DNA of 64,000 bases from NCBI GenBank assembly GCA_040218415.1, contig JAVJRN010000057.1:1-64000 (forward strand). Reading direction: 5' to 3'. The notes under the pieces were generated by a model, which saw nothing but the letters and a program-made list of their open reading frames with translations, did not search any database and was not told the origin of the DNA. This DNA comes from JAVJRN01 sp040218415 (GTDB lineage Bacteria; Bacteroidota; Bacteroidia; Cytophagales; Cyclobacteriaceae). This document shows, in pieces, positions 49,654 to 60,086 of this stretch; position 1 is the stretch's first letter, and each line of letters opens with the position of its first letter. The position numbers and the translations under genes are program-made.

Positions 49654-51735
49654 ATGATGAAAACAATGAATAAATTTTTGAAAAACGCATTCTTAGTAGC
49701 CTTATTAGCTACGACTGCAGTTCTCATGAGCTGTACGGAGGATGAAGATGATGCCGAGCTGCCTGCAGTAGTGGCAAGTTTTACACAGACAACTGACTCG
49801 GAAACTGGGACAGTGACCTTTTTGAATACTTCAGAAAATGCCACTATTTATGCTTGGGATTTTGGTGATGGTACGAGTTCAACCCTCTTTGAACCATCAA
49901 AAATGTATTCTGAAAATGGAACATATACGGTCGTTTTAACCGCATCTAATGCCGCAGGGGATTCAGATGTTGCACAGGCTGATGTCGTTATAGATGTTGT
50001 GGTAGCGGATACCGAAGCACCTGTAATTACTTTATTGGGTGATGCTGAGGTTACAATTACTGTAGGTGATACTTATGAAGATGCAGGAGCCACAGCTAAC
50101 GATAATGCAGATGGAGATATTACCTCCAGCATTGTAGTAACTGGTACTGTTGATGAAGCCACTGCAGGTACATATACATTAAACTATAATGTAAGCGATG
50201 CTGCAGGGAATGCTGCAACGGAAGTATCTAGAACGGTTATTGTTATAGAAAAGGTAAGAGTTGAGGACGGATTACTGACAAATGGTGACTTTGAGGACGG
50301 TCCTGATAATTGGTTCACCAACTACGGTGATAATGTACCTGAAATACGAAGTGAAGGAGGCAATAGCTATTTCTTTGCTGAAGTTACGGCTGCTAACTCT
50401 GGTGAGCCTTTTGCGGTTAATCTAAGTCAGATAATTGAAATAACGCCAGGTGAAAGTTATGTGCTTTCTTTCGAGGCTTCTTCCGATAGAGCAAGAACAA
50501 TTATAGCTGGAATTGGCCTGAATGAAGATCCATGGAGTAATGCTACAGAAGTGGTTAACCTCACTACCGAAAGTCAAGTATTTACATTAAAATTGACTGC
50601 CGCAGGCTTTGGTATCCCTAACAGTCGCGTTCTTTTTGATCTTAATGCAGAGAATGGCGTTGTAGTCATTGATAATGTAAGATTGGATGTAGATCCTGAC
50701 GCAGGCGGAGGCGGAGGCGGCTCTGCAACCCCAATTGTAAATTTTGAAAATGCATTAGCAGGTATAGCCACAGGCCAGTTTGGCGGAGGTGTAACTGCTC
50801 AATTGATCGCAAATCCGGTCTCAGGTGGTATTAACACAAGCGCCAATGTTTTTCAGGTGAATTATACTTCAGGATCCGAATGGTGGGGTGGAACTGAGTT
50901 GGACTTTGGAACAGGTGTTCTTGATGCTTCTGCTACGGTCTACAAAGCCAAGCTTTACTCTACTGTAGCTAATTCAAATGTTCTTTTCCAAGTTGAAACA
51001 GCTTCAAATGTAGGAACAACAGGCGAAGTTCAAACGATCGTAAATGCAAACGAATGGGTTGAGGTTACTTTTACAATGCCTAATCCTCCAGCTCAAGTTA
51101 ACAGAATCATCATACGACCTGATGTGTCTGATCAATCTAGTACAAAAGCGAATACCGGAACATTATATATAGATGATATCGTTTGCGAAAGTTGTACGCT
51201 AGGTTCCGGTGGCGGAGGCGGAGGCGGTGGTGGCGGAGGCGACTGCCCTGCACCTCCAGCTGGTGACTTAATATCTAATGGTGGGTTTGAGTCAGGAGAA
51301 GCTTGTTGGCAATTTGATGTATTCCCTGGATCATCTGTTTCTACAACTGTGAGTAGTGATGGCAGTAATTCAGCTGAGTTACAAGGAGCAACTGGCCAAG
51401 CTGTTGGTTTAAAGCAAGAAAGATTTGCTGGTGGTGTTTTACAGCCAAGTACAACTTACACAGTTACTTTCGACATACAAGCTGATGGACCATTTGGTGA
51501 AGGAGGAATTCTTAAAGTATTTACTTTCTCCGAAGGTGTTGATGGTGGTACTGTAGGTGCTACGCAGCATGTTCTTGCGGATGCTATAACCTCCCTATCA
51601 ACTACTTGGGAGCAGAAGTCTTACAACTTTACAACTCCGGCTACTGCGCCTCAAGTTGAAGGTGGTTTATCTTTTTACATTGAGATAGTTAATAGCTCAG
51701 CTAAAATTAATCTTGATAATGTTTCTATTAAATAA
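49654..51735 (+). CDS. PKD/Ig/CBM lipoprotein with glycine linkers
   Basis: The 693-residue protein has a lipobox LMSCTED (Cys about 27), a PKD domain (about 38-112, YAWDFGDGTSS) and a DUF5011/HYR-like Ig domain (about 117-200, DTYEDAGATANDNADGDIT). Three carbohydrate-binding jelly-roll modules follow (about 205-350 CBM4_9-like, 365-510, and 540-693 ending KINLDNVSIK). They are separated by linkers of 5 and 11 glycines. No catalytic residues are apparent. It likely displays several beta-glucan binding sites away from the surface and is the last gene of the first transcription unit. Confidence 0.8.
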   Translation: MMKTMNKFLKNAFLVALLATTAVLMSCTEDEDDAELPAVVASFTQTTDSETGTVTFLNTSENATIYAWDFGDGTSSTLFEPSKMYSENGTYTVVLTASNAAGDSDVAQADVVIDVVVADTEAPVITLLGDAEVTITVGDTYEDAGATANDNADGDITSSIVVTGTVDEATAGTYTLNYNVSDAAGNAATEVSRTVIVIEKVRVEDGLLTNGDFEDGPDNWFTNYGDNVPEIRSEGGNSYFFAEVTAANSGEPFAVNLSQIIEITPGESYVLSFEASSDRARTIIAGIGLNEDPWSNATEVVNLTTESQVFTLKLTAAGFGIPNSRVLFDLNAENGVVVIDNVRLDVDPDAGGGGGGSATPIVNFENALAGIATGQFGGGVTAQLIANPVSGGINTSANVFQVNYTSGSEWWGGTELDFGTGVLDASATVYKAKLYSTVANSNVLFQVETASNVGTTGEVQTIVNANEWVEVTFTMPNPPAQVNRIIIRPDVSDQSSTKANTGTLYIDDIVCESCTLGSGGGGGGGGGGGDCPAPPAGDLISNGGFESGEACWQFDVFPGSSVSTTVSSDGSNSAELQGATGQAVGLKQERFAGGVLQPSTTYTVTFDIQADGPFGEGGILKVFTFSEGVDGGTVGATQHVLADAITSLSTTWEQKSYNFTTPATAPQVEGGLSFYIEIVNSSAKINLDNVSIK

Positions 51736-51764
51736 GTTTTAGAAACTGTTTATTAGAATATTTT

Positions 51765-51798
51765 AAAAGGTTGGGCATTCTTTAATGCCCAACCTTTT
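51765..51798 (+). terminator. Strong terminator inside the beta-glucan locus
   Basis: AAAAGGTTGGGCAT-TCTTTA-ATGCCCAACCTTTT is a perfect 14-bp stem, 30 nt past the PKD protein stop. It separates the surface genes from the uptake and catabolism genes. Confidence 0.9.
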
Positions 51799-51885
51799 AT
51801 TTCAAATTTCAAAACCCAACTTTCTACTAATCAAAAAAGTCCAAGTAAAAACTCAAAAATATACTCCCCTCCCCTCAAACCTAAA

Positions 51886-53436
51886 ATGAATCCTGAAACC
51901 AATAAATCATACACCATTCTCATAAGCCTCATCGTGGCGCTTGGTGGATTTTTATTAGGATTTGACAGTGCCGTTATATCGGGAGCTGTAAAAGGTATTA
52001 CGCTTTATTTCGAAATGTCTGACGCGATGATCGGCTTTGCCGTAGGATGTGTCATTTTCGGAGCAATGGCTGGTAATTTATTGGCTGGCTGGTTGTCTGA
52101 TAAACTAGGCAGAAAAAACTCCCTGATTATAATAGCCGCTTTATTTACGGTTTCAGCAACTTGGTCGGCATTCGCTACCGGTTACACAGAATTTATCATT
52201 GCAAGAATTATTGGCGGTATTGGTATTGGTGGTGCCATACTCATCGCCCCTATTTACATCGCAGAAATAGCTCCTCCAAAATTACGGGGCAGCCTGGTTT
52301 CATTCAACCAGCTCAACATTGTGATTGGAATCTCCGCGGCTTATTTCTCCAATTACTTTTTAATCAATTTTGGGAGTGACAGCTGGAGATGGATGCTCGG
52401 TGTAGAAGCCATTCCCGCATTCATCTATTTTATTGCACTCTTCACCGTACCAAAAAGCCCAAGATGGCTCATCATCAAGTTAAATGATACCATAGCTGCA
52501 AAGCGAATATTAGAAAAAATCGGAGGTGGACAATATGCTGACCTTACGATTAAAGAAATTGAAAGAGGATTAGGTAAAAAAGAAAGCAAAGGAACAGTCA
52601 AGGATATTTTCAATCCAAGATATGCGACCATTATGATCATTGCCCTCGGAATTGCCTTTTTCCAACAAATCACAGGTATAAACGCCATTTTTTATTACGC
52701 CCCTACCATTTTTGAACAAGCCGGTGGAAGTGTTGATTCCTCTTTTTTACAAGCCATCGTGGTTGGCCTAACAAACTTAGTGTTCACCTTAATAGCCATC
52801 TGGCTTATTGATAAACTCGGCAGAAAGCCACTCCTGTTGATCGGAACAATCTTGATGACATTTGCATTGTTTCTTGCCACTTTCGCATTTTTCAATGCCT
52901 CTTACAATTTCAATACTGCAACCATTCAGAAAGTTGCAAATACGGAAATACGAGCATTACTCCAATCGCTAGATGGAGCATCTTTTGAAAATCAACAAAG
53001 CGCTTTTGAGGCTGTCAGTGCCAGACTTTCGTCTGACCAATTCTTAGACTTTAAAAGAAATCATATTACTCATTTTATTGATATCAATGCTACGCTAGTT
53101 TTAATATCAATTTTATTATATGTCGCAGCTTTCGCCATTTCCTTAGGCCCAGTCATGTGGACATTAATTTCAGAAATCTTTCCAACGAAAATTAAAGCAA
53201 TTGCTGTGTCCATCGTTGGTTTTTTTAACTCACTTGTCAGCTTTGCAGTGACTCAAGTATTTCCTTGGGAATTATCTAATTTAGGGCCTACCATGACATT
53301 TGCGCTTTATGGCGTGATGTCATTTTTGGCTATCCTATTTGTGAAAAAATTTGTAATAGAAACCAAGGGAAAAACTCTTGAAGAGATTGAAGAATTACTG
53401 ATTAACAAAACTTATTCAAAAAATAAAATCACTTGA
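51886..53436 (+). CDS. MFS sugar porter
   Basis: The 516-residue protein has twelve membrane segments and the sugar-porter signatures LSDKLGRK (after helix 2), PKSPRWL (before the central loop), DKLGRKP (after helix 8) and a C-terminal ETKGKTLEEIEE. An unusually long extramembrane loop lies between helices 9 and 10 (about residues 345-405, rich in Gln, Ser and Asp). It should import a monosaccharide or small oligosaccharide, with protons or sodium, into the cytoplasm. It leads the second transcription unit; the phosphorylase gene starts 5 bp after its stop. Confidence 0.88.
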   Translation: MNPETNKSYTILISLIVALGGFLLGFDSAVISGAVKGITLYFEMSDAMIGFAVGCVIFGAMAGNLLAGWLSDKLGRKNSLIIIAALFTVSATWSAFATGYTEFIIARIIGGIGIGGAILIAPIYIAEIAPPKLRGSLVSFNQLNIVIGISAAYFSNYFLINFGSDSWRWMLGVEAIPAFIYFIALFTVPKSPRWLIIKLNDTIAAKRILEKIGGGQYADLTIKEIERGLGKKESKGTVKDIFNPRYATIMIIALGIAFFQQITGINAIFYYAPTIFEQAGGSVDSSFLQAIVVGLTNLVFTLIAIWLIDKLGRKPLLLIGTILMTFALFLATFAFFNASYNFNTATIQKVANTEIRALLQSLDGASFENQQSAFEAVSARLSSDQFLDFKRNHITHFIDINATLVLISILLYVAAFAISLGPVMWTLISEIFPTKIKAIAVSIVGFFNSLVSFAVTQVFPWELSNLGPTMTFALYGVMSFLAILFVKKFVIETKGKTLEEIEELLINKTYSKNKIT

Positions 53437-53441
53437 ATACA

Positions 53442-56400
53442 ATGAGCAATAATAACTCCCAAGCACCTAAACTTGAAAGAGTAACTATCAATGGAGAAAT
53501 CTATCAACGAATTTCAGACGTTGATGCCATGCGACCTTTCTTTATGAGCATTGTTAGTGATTCCAATCACTGGATGTTCATTGGTAGCAATGGAGGCCTA
53601 AGTGCTGGTAGAAAAGATGCTGAAAGTGCTCTTTTCCCCTACTACACTGATGATAAAATAATCGAATCAGCCGAAATCACTGGTAGTAAAACGATTTTTC
53701 AAGTCTTGACCAATGGCCAAACTCAGATTTGGGAGCCGTTCTCGATTCGTTTTTCCTTTCAATACAATACAACAAGAAATCTTTATAAAAATATTTACGG
53801 TAACAAAATTCTATTTGAAGAGGTCAACCACGATCTAAATTTAACTTTTCGATATGAATGGAATTCTAGCGATAAATACGGTTTTGTCAAGAAGAGTACG
53901 ATAACCAATAATGGTGGAAGTACTTCGGAAATCAATCTATTAGACGGAATTCAAAATATACTTCCTTATAGTGTAAGCAGCGGACTTCAAAATACACGAA
54001 GTAACCTTGTCGATGCTTATAAAAGAAACGAGTTAATGGCTGATGTAGGTTTAGGCATTTATGCCTTAAGTGCCATTATTGTAGATAAAGCTGAGCCGAG
54101 CGAAGCACTTAAAGCCAATATTGCATGGACTGTTGGTTTAGAGAATCCTAGCTTCTTGTTGTCTTCACTTCAGCTCGACGATTTCAGAAAAGGCCAGCAA
54201 GTAGATCAGGAATCCGATATTAAAGCCGAAAAAGGAGCCTTTTTTGTGAACAAAAAGGTCAACCTTGAGAGCGATAAAGAGCTATCCTGGTTTATTGTAG
54301 CAAATGTTAATCAAAACCAGTCCTCCATCGCTTTATTGTCGAAAGAGATATTGGAAAACAATGCAATAGTATCTGATATTCTTGAAAGCATCGAAACAGG
54401 CACAACGAAGCTAATCGCTTTGAATGCCGCAGCAGATGGTCTTCAATTAACGAATGACAAGCTACGTGATACGCGGCATTTTGCTAACTCGCTGTTCAAT
54501 ATCATGCGTGGAGGTATATTTGATAGCAATTATCAAATAGAAAGAGCTGATTTCTTAGGCTACTTACATAACACCAATAAGGAAGTTTACGCCCGAACAA
54601 AAGAGCATGTATTGTCACTTCCTGAGACATTCACAACACAGGAATTGAAGAAAGTCGCATTCGAACATAGCGATGTGGATTTCACTAGATTATCGATTGA
54701 ATACTTACCACTTAAGTTTAGCCGAAGACATGGTGACCCAAGTAGGCCTTGGAACCAATTTTCAATCAACACTCACAATGAAAAAGACGGCTCGAAAATT
54801 CTCGATTACGAGGGCAATTGGAGAGATATTTTTCAGAATTGGGAAGCACTGGGTCACTCCTTTCCGGAGTTTACCGACAACATGATCGCGAAGTTTTTAA
54901 ATGCTTCAACTTTTGATGGCTACAATCCTTATCGAGTAACCAAGAATGGGATTGATTGGGAAACTATTGAACCAGACGATCCTTGGTCTTACATTGGGTA
55001 CTGGGGAGATCATCAAATAATTTATTTGTTGAAATTTCTAGAATTTGCTCAGTTACATTCACCTGAAAAATTGGACAGCTATTTTGACAAGGAAATGTTC
55101 GTTTATGCAAATGTTCCTTATAAAATAAAGTCGTATGAAGACATTTTGGCAAACCCAAAAGATACGATAGATTTTGATGCTGAGTTAGATCATAAGATTG
55201 AAGAAAGCAGAAAAAAAATAGGTGCAGACAGTGTTTTAATAAGTAATAATCAAGGGGAAATACATCACGTCAATTTCATTGAGAAAATCCTAGCGACAGT
55301 ATTGTCTAAAGTATCCAACTTCATACCAGAGGCTGGTATTTGGATGAATACCCAAAGACCTGAATGGAACGATGCGAATAATGCGCTGGTAGGAAATGGC
55401 GTGTCCATGGTTACGCTCTATTATTTAAGAAGATTCTTGAAATTTTTCGGAGAGGTATTGGCTGATACACAACAAGTTGACATTCAGGTTTCTGAAGAAT
55501 TGCTGACGTTCTTTAATGATGTGGTGGCGGTCATCGAAGAAAATGAAAAATTACTCGATGGTTCAATTTCTGATACCCAAAGAAGAACAATCCTCGATGG
55601 ATTAGGAAACGCTGGTAGCAACTACCGTTCTGAGATTTATCAAAATGGTTTTAGTGGAAAAAAACAATCACTCACCATTGAAAAAATAATCAGTTTTGTC
55701 GGTAGCACGAATTCGCATTTAGAGCATTCGATTACACAAAATCAGCGTGCAGACAAACTCTACCATGCGTATAACTTGATGACCGTTTATGGCAATGATA
55801 AGGTCAGAGTATCTTATTTGAGTGAAATGCTCGAAGGTCAGGTGGCCGTTTTAAGTTCAGGGTATTTAACTGGCACACAGACTTTAGAGGTGTTAGATGC
55901 TTTGAAAGGAAGTGCGTTGTTCCGTCCAGATCAATACAGCTACCTACTCTACCCTAACAAAGACCTTCCTGGGTTTACCGAAAGAAATAATATTCCGAAA
56001 GAATCCGTAGAAAGCTCGACGCTATTCACTTCACTACTAGAGAAAAATAATAAATCTATAGTAGTCAAAGATGTGAATGGTAATTACCACTTTAATGATC
56101 ACTTCAAAAATGCGGAGGATCTCAAGGAGGCCCTTAACGAACTCTCCACTGAAGGATACAGAGATTTGGTTGAAAAAGATAGGCAGAAAGCATTAGATAT
56201 CTTTGAAGAAGTCTTTAATCATAAAGCCTTTACCGGCCGTTCGGGTACTTTTTATGGTTATGAAGGTTTGGGTTCGATTTACTGGCATATGGTTTCCAAA
56301 CTTCAATTGGCGGTTCAAGAATCTTGCTTACAAGCCATCAAGGATGAAGCTGGTGAAGCAGTGATTGGTCGCTTATTAGAGCATTATTATGAAATAAATC

Positions 56401-56882
56401 AAAGCATCGGAATTCATAAATCACCTAAACTTTATGGAGCATTCCCGACCGATCCGTATTCGCATACCCCAGCGGGTAAAGGTGCGCAGCAGCCGGGAAT
56501 GACTGGTCAGGTTAAAGAAGATATACTCTGTCGTTTTGGTGAACTGGGCGTTTTTGTCGAGGATGGTTGTTTGACTTTTAACCCTTGTCTTTTGCGGAGA
56601 GATGAATTCCTCAAGCAACCAGAAACGCTAAAGTATATTGATGTTCAGAGCAATTGGAAAGAAATATCATTGAGTGAAAACTCGCTATGTTATAGCTACT
56701 GTCAAGTTCCTATTATCTATAAAATTGCTTCTGGAAACAGTATAGAAGTTCACTTAAATAGTGGAGAATCTGTTAAAGTGGATAGCTTATCACTGGATAA
56801 AGGACTTAGCCATAAAGTCTTTGGCAGAACGAATGAAGTAGCGCGTATTGAAGTAGAAGTAATAGCAGATAGTTTACGATAA
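53442..56882 (+). CDS. GH149-like beta-1,3-glucan phosphorylase
   Basis: The start ATG at 53442 (MSNNNSQAPKLERVTING) is preferred over a TTG overlapping the transporter stop. The 1146-residue cytoplasmic protein has no signal peptide. It has an N-terminal beta-sandwich (to about 270) and a large alpha/alpha barrel. NTQRPEWNDANNALVGNG near residue 640 carries the likely catalytic Asp (D about 643), as in GH94/GH149/GH161 phosphorylases. YIGYWGDHQIIY and HKSPKLYGAFPTDPYSHTP are further conserved-looking blocks. The length fits GH149 or GH161, longer than GH94 cellobiose phosphorylases. Expected reaction: beta-1,3-oligoglucan plus phosphate to alpha-glucose-1-phosphate. The context of GH16, GH17 and GH30 supports this. 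Confidence 0.8.
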   Translation: MSNNNSQAPKLERVTINGEIYQRISDVDAMRPFFMSIVSDSNHWMFIGSNGGLSAGRKDAESALFPYYTDDKIIESAEITGSKTIFQVLTNGQTQIWEPFSIRFSFQYNTTRNLYKNIYGNKILFEEVNHDLNLTFRYEWNSSDKYGFVKKSTITNNGGSTSEINLLDGIQNILPYSVSSGLQNTRSNLVDAYKRNELMADVGLGIYALSAIIVDKAEPSEALKANIAWTVGLENPSFLLSSLQLDDFRKGQQVDQESDIKAEKGAFFVNKKVNLESDKELSWFIVANVNQNQSSIALLSKEILENNAIVSDILESIETGTTKLIALNAAADGLQLTNDKLRDTRHFANSLFNIMRGGIFDSNYQIERADFLGYLHNTNKEVYARTKEHVLSLPETFTTQELKKVAFEHSDVDFTRLSIEYLPLKFSRRHGDPSRPWNQFSINTHNEKDGSKILDYEGNWRDIFQNWEALGHSFPEFTDNMIAKFLNASTFDGYNPYRVTKNGIDWETIEPDDPWSYIGYWGDHQIIYLLKFLEFAQLHSPEKLDSYFDKEMFVYANVPYKIKSYEDILANPKDTIDFDAELDHKIEESRKKIGADSVLISNNQGEIHHVNFIEKILATVLSKVSNFIPEAGIWMNTQRPEWNDANNALVGNGVSMVTLYYLRRFLKFFGEVLADTQQVDIQVSEELLTFFNDVVAVIEENEKLLDGSISDTQRRTILDGLGNAGSNYRSEIYQNGFSGKKQSLTIEKIISFVGSTNSHLEHSITQNQRADKLYHAYNLMTVYGNDKVRVSYLSEMLEGQVAVLSSGYLTGTQTLEVLDALKGSALFRPDQYSYLLYPNKDLPGFTERNNIPKESVESSTLFTSLLEKNNKSIVVKDVNGNYHFNDHFKNAEDLKEALNELSTEGYRDLVEKDRQKALDIFEEVFNHKAFTGRSGTFYGYEGLGSIYWHMVSKLQLAVQESCLQAIKDEAGEAVIGRLLEHYYEINQSIGIHKSPKLYGAFPTDPYSHTPAGKGAQQPGMTGQVKEDILCRFGELGVFVEDGCLTFNPCLLRRDEFLKQPETLKYIDVQSNWKEISLSENSLCYSYCQVPIIYKIASGNSIEVHLNSGESVKVDSLSLDKGLSHKVFGRTNEVARIEVEVIADSLR

Positions 56883-56884
56883 AA

Positions 56885-58726
56885 GTGTCTGGTGGTGAAG
56901 GATATATCGAATGTAGTTTTTTATTTCTCCTTGTTCTATTCTCTTGTAACAATCATAAGATGAATGCAGAAATGAGTGATGAACTATTGATTGAGAATAA
57001 AATTGACTCGCTAATTGGGATGATGACTTTGGCTGAAAAAATTGGCCAAATGAGTCAAATTCGACACTTTGAGGAAAATGCTAAAAGCGATATTTCTGAA
57101 AAATTCATAGGATCTATCATTCACACCGAAGGCCCAACACCAGGTGCCACAGCCCTGGAGTGGCAACAGAAATTTTCTAAACTGCAACAAGAAGCATTGA
57201 ATACCCGCTTGGGTATTCCGCTTCTTGTTGCAGTAGATGCTGTCCATGGTCAAAACACGTTCGAGGGAGCAACTATTTTCCCACACAATATTGGGTTGGG
57301 CGCTTCCAGAAATCTTGAATTGGTTACTCAAACGGCTTCAATAACAGCGCTCGAATCCCAAGCCACAGGATTTTCTTGGGTCTTTTCGCCATGTTTGGCT
57401 ATCCCCTTCAACGAAAAATGGGGACGTGTTTATGAAGCGTTTTCAGAGAGCACTGAATTAACAGCGCAAATGGGCGTAGCTTCTATTCAAGGTCATCAAG
57501 GAACTCTCTCTAATACAGCCACAGTAATGGCTACCGCAAAACATTTTATAGGAGATGGAGCCACTGACTTTGGTGTCGAGGGAGGAAACAGTTCTTTATC
57601 TAGACAAGAGGTAAGCCGTTTTTTATTACCTCCCTATCGAGAAGCTGTCAAAGCCGGAGTAGGTTCAGTCATGGCCTCATTCAATACGCTTGATGGAATT
57701 TCCATGCATGCCCATAAGTTAATGATTACAGATATACTTAAACAATCTATGGGTTTTGATGGGATTGTTGTGTCTGATTGGAAAGGATATTCAAGATTTG
57801 GAGAACACGAAATTATCATTGCCGGAATAGACATGGTCATGGCGGTAGACGGAGATCTTGATGATTTTCAGCAAGACTTAGCTGCCGCTGTAGAAGATAA
57901 AAAGGTCTCCATAGACAGAATTAATGATGCCGTAAAAAGGATCCTCCGCCAAAAATTCAGGCTCGGACTTTTCGATCATCCGTTTCCTAATGAAAAATTG
58001 ATAGCTCAAATTGGAAGTCAAGCTCACAGAGATGTCGCAAGACAAGCAGTGAGAGAGTCTTTGGTTTTGCTTAAGAATCAGGAGGACATTTTACCAATTA
58101 AAAAAGACGTGAGGAAAATAGCTGTGGTTGGAGAATTCGCAGATAATGCAGGTCTACAATCTGGAGGCTGGACTGTGAATTGGCAGGGAACCGATAAAAA
58201 TTATGAAGGCTCTACCACTATTTTAGAAGGAATTGAAAGCATCTATGATGGTGAAATCATCTATGATGAAGATGGAACTGTCGTTCAAAAAGACGTGGAC
58301 TTGGCCATTATTGTGGTTGGCGAAACTCCCTATGCAGAATTTTTTGGTGACATTGGTGGGGAAATGGATGCTTACGAGCATACCTTAACGAGCACACATC
58401 AGCAATATATTACAAACTACAAATTAGCGGGTATTGACATTGTCACAGTACTGATTTCAGGAAGACCACTGGTGACTACCAATGAAATTAATAAATCTGA
58501 TGCCTTTGTTGCCGCATGGCTACCTGGATCTGAAGGCGATGGAATCGCAGAAGTATTATTTGGCAAGTATAATTTTTCGGGGAAGCTCCCCCACTCTTGG
58601 CCGAAATCTTTAGATGATTATCAATCAAAATATGGCCCTAATTTTTGGGATGACTCAATCGAACCATTATTTCCATTTGGATATGGATTAACCTATGATG
58701 ACTTAGAAAAGAAAAAACAAAATTAG
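56885..58726 (+). CDS. GH3 beta-glucosidase lipoprotein
   Basis: The GTG start at 56885, two bases after the previous stop, gives 613 residues with a short lipoprotein-like signal (FLFLLVLFSCNN, Cys about 21). An internal ATG start would lose it. The GH3 N-terminal TIM barrel has nucleophile D298 in IVVSDWKGY, TAKHFIGDG and VFSPCLAIP. The C-terminal alpha/beta domain (about 400-613) has GETPYAEFFGD and FPFGYGLTY. It releases glucose from the ends of beta-glucan oligomers, probably in the periplasm. Confidence 0.9.
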   Translation: MSGGEGYIECSFLFLLVLFSCNNHKMNAEMSDELLIENKIDSLIGMMTLAEKIGQMSQIRHFEENAKSDISEKFIGSIIHTEGPTPGATALEWQQKFSKLQQEALNTRLGIPLLVAVDAVHGQNTFEGATIFPHNIGLGASRNLELVTQTASITALESQATGFSWVFSPCLAIPFNEKWGRVYEAFSESTELTAQMGVASIQGHQGTLSNTATVMATAKHFIGDGATDFGVEGGNSSLSRQEVSRFLLPPYREAVKAGVGSVMASFNTLDGISMHAHKLMITDILKQSMGFDGIVVSDWKGYSRFGEHEIIIAGIDMVMAVDGDLDDFQQDLAAAVEDKKVSIDRINDAVKRILRQKFRLGLFDHPFPNEKLIAQIGSQAHRDVARQAVRESLVLLKNQEDILPIKKDVRKIAVVGEFADNAGLQSGGWTVNWQGTDKNYEGSTTILEGIESIYDGEIIYDEDGTVVQKDVDLAIIVVGETPYAEFFGDIGGEMDAYEHTLTSTHQQYITNYKLAGIDIVTVLISGRPLVTTNEINKSDAFVAAWLPGSEGDGIAEVLFGKYNFSGKLPHSWPKSLDDYQSKYGPNFWDDSIEPLFPFGYGLTYDDLEKKKQN

Positions 58727-58754
58727 CACTTTCACATATAATTACTAGAACGTT

Positions 58755-60026
58755 ATGAAACACTCAGGGAAAATACTTTTAATCATACTTATAATTGGAT
58801 TATACTCTTGTGATCGATCTAGTAGCAACAATCAAGAACAAAACAATTCAATTAAAGAAAAAAACGTGACTGCAAAAGACATACTGGGCAACTCAGACTA
58901 TTTAGCAATTTCTTATGGAGGATACCGGCAAAAATCGCGTGATATTCAACCAACAATACCAGAGTTAAAAGATGACTTGAAGATATTGTCGGCCATGGGT
59001 GTGAAAGTATTGAGAACATATAACGTACAACTACAGCAAGCCCCGAATATTCTCAAAGCCATACGAGAACTGAAAAGTGAAAATCCGGACTTTGAAATGT
59101 ATGTTATGCTTGGCGCTTGGATAGACTGTAAAAATGCCTGGACTGAATTAGCACCCGATCATAATGTAGAAAGTGAGCAGAATGAGGCTGAAATTGGTAG
59201 AGCTGTGAAACTAGCTCAACAATACCCCGACATTGTGAAAATCTTAGCTGTTGGTAATGAGGCAATGGTGAAGTGGGCCACAAGCTATTATGTTCAACCA
59301 GAAGTTATACTCAAATGGGTAACGCATCTTCAAAATTTAAAAAAGTCTGGAGATCTTCCTAAAGATTTATGGATTACCTCTTCGGACGATTTTGCTTCTT
59401 GGGGAGGCGACAATTCTGAATACCATACCGAAGACCTAGAAAAACTGATGAGAGCTGTGGATTATATATCGATGCATACTTATGCGTACCATAACTCACA
59501 TTATAATCCAGCTTTTTGGCAGGTTCCAGAAGAAGAACAAGGCCTAGAACCTATTGAAAAGATCGATGCAGCCATGCAACGATCTCTGAAATTTGCTCAG
59601 TCTCACTACGATTCCGTAGCAAACTATATGACTAGTTTAGGTATAGACAAGCCTATACATATTGGTGAAACAGGATGGGCAAGTGTTTCAAATGGTCATT
59701 ACGGACCAAATGGATCCAAAGCCACTGATGAATATAAGCTCGGTCAATATCACGATTTAATCCGCGAATGGACCAACGAGGCTGGTATTTCTTGCTTCTA
59801 TTTTGAAGCCTTCAATGAGCAGTGGAAAGACGCTGGAAACCCTTTAGGTTCTGAAAATTATTTTGGTTTATTCACCATTGATGGTAAGGCCAAGTATCCA
59901 TTATGGGATTTGGTGGATAATGGTACTTTCGACGGACTTACAAGAAATGGTAATCCAATTACTAAAACATACAATGGTAATAAGGAAGAATTAATGAAAG
60001 TAGTTTTAGTTCCACCTGCCAAATAG
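58755..60026 (+). CDS. GH17-like glycosidase lipoprotein
   Basis: The 423-residue protein has a lipobox LYSCDRS (Cys about 17) and one TIM barrel. The start YGGYRQKSRD resembles the GH17 beta-1 strand. The acid/base is E169 (LAVGNEAMVKW) and the nucleophile E305 (HIGETGWAS), the classic GH17 pair. It is probably a periplasmic beta-1,3-glucan hydrolase or glucanosyl transferase. It differs clearly from the cytoplasmic GH17 at 63158, which has no signal peptide. Confidence 0.82.
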   Translation: MKHSGKILLIILIIGLYSCDRSSSNNQEQNNSIKEKNVTAKDILGNSDYLAISYGGYRQKSRDIQPTIPELKDDLKILSAMGVKVLRTYNVQLQQAPNILKAIRELKSENPDFEMYVMLGAWIDCKNAWTELAPDHNVESEQNEAEIGRAVKLAQQYPDIVKILAVGNEAMVKWATSYYVQPEVILKWVTHLQNLKKSGDLPKDLWITSSDDFASWGGDNSEYHTEDLEKLMRAVDYISMHTYAYHNSHYNPAFWQVPEEEQGLEPIEKIDAAMQRSLKFAQSHYDSVANYMTSLGIDKPIHIGETGWASVSNGHYGPNGSKATDEYKLGQYHDLIREWTNEAGISCFYFEAFNEQWKDAGNPLGSENYFGLFTIDGKAKYPLWDLVDNGTFDGLTRNGNPITKTYNGNKEELMKVVLVPPAK

Positions 60027-60086
60027 TTCTGATTGAATTGTTCTCATAAAAAAAAGCTGAATTTTCACACGTTAAAAAAGTAAAAT

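Noticed and set aside
53442..56882. Considered as GH94 cellobiose or cellodextrin phosphorylase.
   Set aside because: At about 1146 residues it is longer than typical GH94 (about 800), and the laminarin-type neighbours favour GH149 or GH161. GH161 cannot be excluded without alignment.
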